Source: Phytoactinopolyspora limicola
GTDB lineage: Bacteria; Actinomycetota; Actinomycetes; Jiangellales; Jiangellaceae
Direction: 5' to 3'
NCBI RefSeq assembly: GCF_011320225.1
Contig: NZ_JAAOEN010000019.1
Span: forward strand, 1 to 64,000
Length of the DNA: 64,000 bases
Each line of letters starts with the position of its first letter. Position 1 is the stretch's first letter. The notes under the pieces were generated by a model. It saw only the letters and a list, made by a program, of their open reading frames with translations, did not search any database and was not told the DNA's origin. Below are positions 61,942 through 64,000 of this stretch, piece after piece. A program made the position numbers and the translations under genes.

Positions 61942-62823
61942 ATGATCACAGGGCTGCCGCGCCGGGTCCTCTTCGGTCTCGCAACGAACTCCCAGTTCGA
62001 ATCGCTCGTCCGGTCCAACCGGTTCACCGAGGACCTTGCCTACCGTGCCGCCAAGCGCTACGTCGCCGGGATCACTCTGGACGAGGCCCTCGAAACCGTC
62101 CGGCACCTCATCGAGGTCGGCTTCGGAGTGACCCTTGATCTGTTCGGTGAAGGTGTCGAGGACGAGCTCGGCGCGGCCGCCGTCGTCGACGGATACCGCG
62201 AGGCCGTGTCCGCCGTGGCCGACATCAATGGGGACGTGTACCTGGAGATAGTCCCGTCCCATCTCGGACTGGACATCAGTCTGGACATGTGCCGCCGCCA
62301 CGTCGAGCAGCTCGTCGAACTTCTGCCTCCGGGTGCCCGGCTGGAGATCAGCGCCGAGGAGAGCTGGCGCACCCCGCACATCATGGACCTGACGGTTGCG
62401 CTGGTCGAGGCAGGAGCACCGGCCCTGGCCACCGTGCAGGCGAACCTGCGACGCAGCGCCAACGATGTCGACCGTCTTATCGCGGCGCAGGTCCCGATTC
62501 GGCTGGTCAAGGGCGCCTATCTGGAGGCGCCCGACGTCGCGTATCCGTGGGGTGAGCAGACCGATATCGCCTACGTCCGGCTGGCCCATCAGATTCACGC
62601 GGGTGGCGTCGGCCTCGCGTTGGCCACGCACGATCCGGTGATCCGGGAGGCGCTGCTCGGGGTCTTGGACAACGCGACGGTAGAGATGCTGCACGGCGTC
62701 CGGCGCGACGACGCGGTGCAACTCCTCGAGCGGGGCCATTCGGTGCGGATCTATGCCTGTTATGGCCAGAGCTGGTTCCGTTATTGGATGCGCCGGGTGG
62801 CAGAGGCCCAAGGCAGCCCGTGA
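61942..62823 (+). CDS. Proline dehydrogenase
   Basis: 293 residues, the size of monofunctional actinobacterial ProDH. The FAD barrel motifs are visible: GFGVTLDLFGEGVEDE, EIVPSHLGLDIS, RLEISAEESWRTPHIMDL, IRLVKGAYLEAPDVAYPWG, LALATHDPVI and the C-terminal RIYACYGQSWFRYWMRRVAE. It oxidises proline to pyrroline-5-carboxylate. The partner P5C dehydrogenase gene is not adjacent. A histidine kinase gene overlaps its end by 4 bp. Confidence 0.88.
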   Translation: MITGLPRRVLFGLATNSQFESLVRSNRFTEDLAYRAAKRYVAGITLDEALETVRHLIEVGFGVTLDLFGEGVEDELGAAAVVDGYREAVSAVADINGDVYLEIVPSHLGLDISLDMCRRHVEQLVELLPPGARLEISAEESWRTPHIMDLTVALVEAGAPALATVQANLRRSANDVDRLIAAQVPIRLVKGAYLEAPDVAYPWGEQTDIAYVRLAHQIHAGGVGLALATHDPVIREALLGVLDNATVEMLHGVRRDDAVQLLERGHSVRIYACYGQSWFRYWMRRVAEAQGSP

Positions 62824-64000
62824 GAATTCGGGGCCGGCGCGCCGATGTGCTCATCGCGGTGGCAGCCTGGGCGGTCGACACGGCCGACCTCCTGGTGCGC
62901 ACCCATGACGACGTGTCGGCGCCGCGGATTCTCGCGGCCGCCGCCGGCCTGGTGATCGCGGCTGCAGCACTGACGGCGCGTCGTCAGCGGCCGACGGCGG
63001 TCCTTGTCGTCGTCGTGGCCGCCGAGGCCGGGCTGGGGCTGGCGGCCGGACCGCAGACCGGTCTGGTCAGCACGGTGACCCTGGTCGCGCTGTACAGCGC
63101 CGGGCGATACCTGCCACTCACGACGGGCTGGGCGGCGGGCGCTGGTGCGATCCTGGTCCTGGCCGCGGCCACCATGGTGCGGACCGAGTCCTGGAGTATC
63201 GGCCTGGAGTTCGCCGTGAACTTCCTGGTGATCGTGGTCGGTCAGTTCATCCGGGCCCGCGCGGAATTGGTCGAGCAGCGGCGCGCTCAGGCGGCGCAGG
63301 CTGCGGTGCATGCCGAACGACGACGGATCGCGCGCGAGCTGCACGACGTCGTGGCGCACCACATCAGCGTGATGAACGTGCTGGTCGGTGCGGCTCGCAC
63401 GACAATGATCGACGATCCAGGCAAGGCGACCGAGGCCCTGAGCGCCGGGGAGCGAACCGGCCGGGAAGCCATGACGGAGATGCGCCAGCTGCTCGCGGTC
63501 CTGCGTGCCGACGACGCCGACGACGCCGACGACGGTCCTGACGGCACGGAGCCCACCCCGGGGTCGGGGACGGCCGGGCTGCCATCCTTGGTGGCGCTCA
63601 CCACCGAGACCGGCGTTGCGGCGACCCTGGAGGTCACGGGTGAGCCGCGTCCGTTGCCCGCGGCGGTGGATCTTGCCGTCTACCGCGTTGCGCAGGAGGC
63701 ATTGACCAATACCCGCAAGCACGCTGGGCGGGTGCGGGCGAGAGTCCGGTTGAACTACGAACCGGATGCGATCGAGATCGAGGTCGCCGACGACGGCCCG
63801 AACCCGCAGGCTGGAACGGACGGCGGCGGTTATGGCCTCACCGGCATGGCCGAGCGGGTCGCCCTGTGTGGGGGCCGACTGATGGCCGGTCCACGTCCCG
63901 AAGGGGGATTCATCGTGGCTGCCCGGATACCGCTGCCGGCAGCACCGCCGGATCCGGACCACGCCGGCCGGGTGGATCCACTCACGGAGGGCCGCACCGG
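62820..64000 (+). CDS. Sensor histidine kinase, HisKA_3 (NarL/DesK type), 3' end outside window
   Basis: At least 393 residues from GTG 62820 (GTGA overlap with the proline dehydrogenase stop), still open at the window edge. About four hydrophobic segments occupy residues 8-140. The phospho-acceptor is His175 in RRRIARELHDVVAHHISVMNVLV, followed by a DHp region, an acidic linker with DDADDADD, and an ATP-binding domain with EALTNTRKHA (N box), EVADDGPNP and GGGYGLTGMAERV. The last visible residues are Pro/Asp-rich. A LuxR-type response regulator would be expected next. Confidence 0.9.
   Translation, partial: MRIRGRRADVLIAVAAWAVDTADLLVRTHDDVSAPRILAAAAGLVIAAAALTARRQRPTAVLVVVVAAEAGLGLAAGPQTGLVSTVTLVALYSAGRYLPLTTGWAAGAGAILVLAAATMVRTESWSIGLEFAVNFLVIVVGQFIRARAELVEQRRAQAAQAAVHAERRRIARELHDVVAHHISVMNVLVGAARTTMIDDPGKATEALSAGERTGREAMTEMRQLLAVLRADDADDADDGPDGTEPTPGSGTAGLPSLVALTTETGVAATLEVTGEPRPLPAAVDLAVYRVAQEALTNTRKHAGRVRARVRLNYEPDAIEIEVADDGPNPQAGTDGGGYGLTGMAERVALCGGRLMAGPRPEGGFIVAARIPLPAAPPDPDHAGRVDPLTEGRT

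Noticed and set aside
61227-62027. Upstream extension of the DUF2867 frame to about 598 codons
   Set aside because: The extra part is antisense to the TetR and proline dehydrogenase genes and crosses the operator region; ATG 61226 matches the domain start.

Overview
This is 64 kb of GC-rich chromosome from an actinomycete. The evidence is the FasR/FabD/FabH/AcpP/FabF/AccD fatty-acid operon, actinobacteria-specific families (DUF3145, DUF3052, the AhpE peroxiredoxin, the DUF574-type methyltransferase), a homodimeric-type AceE, frequent GTG starts and many solute-binding-protein sugar ABC transporters. The genus cannot be fixed from the sequence; a Jiangella-like soil actinomycete is a guess.

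Region 1 (1-15.9 kb) is sugar and nucleoside uptake. The left edge holds the end of an IS481-like element. A GntR regulator/adenosine deaminase pair is divergent from a ribose-type operon (rbsR-rbsA-rbsC-rbsB-rbsD, no rbsK). Convergent to this is an operon read leftward: two LplB/LplC-type permeases, a Tat lipoprotein binding protein, an FAD oxidoreductase and a GH3 beta-glucosidase. A divergent LacI regulator with two matching operator palindromes probably controls it.

Region 2 (17-29 kb) holds two tandem, paralogous Ugp/Msm-type ABC cassettes (binding protein, two permeases, ATPase). The nearer one is followed by a HAD phosphatase-like gene and a PHP-domain hydrolase. Both cassettes have the same 73-bp upstream block, which in one copy carries a DasR-like GGTCTAGACC site. 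A HutC-type GntR regulator sits divergently at the far end.

Region 3 (29-36 kb) is glycolate/glyoxylate metabolism: an IclR regulator divergent from glcD-glcE-glcF and malate synthase aceB, with an AT-rich 17-bp dyad between them.

Region 4 (36-44 kb) is a mixed set: an unknown protein with N-terminal repeats, an aldo/keto reductase, a serine hydrolase, a DUF574-type methyltransferase, a SRPBCC/TetR divergent pair with twin operators, an M3 peptidase and DUF3145.

Region 5 (44-57 kb) is core metabolism: accD, fabF, acpP, fabH, fabD and the FasR-like PucR regulator, then a membrane protein, a pirin, aceE, DUF3052, an AhpE-like peroxiredoxin and a zinc-ribbon protein. FabD carries a C-terminal biotinyl-like domain whose biotinylation lysine is replaced by arginine.

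Region 6 (57.3-60.2 kb) is a scar at tRNA-Val(TAC): a serine recombinase missing its catalytic domain, abutting a PPOX gene missing its 5' half, then hipB and a frameshifted hipA. Region 7 (60.2-64 kb) has a DUF2867 protein divergent from a TetR regulator with twin operators, a proline dehydrogenase and a histidine kinase that runs off the window.

Across the window many intergenic spaces, mostly at convergent gene ends, hold long GATC-containing inverted repeats. The largest is a perfect 74-bp palindrome at 44105-44178, which shares its core with a perfect 50-bp palindrome at 6869-6918. I saw no CRISPR array, rRNA, prophage structural genes or antibiotic biosynthetic cluster.
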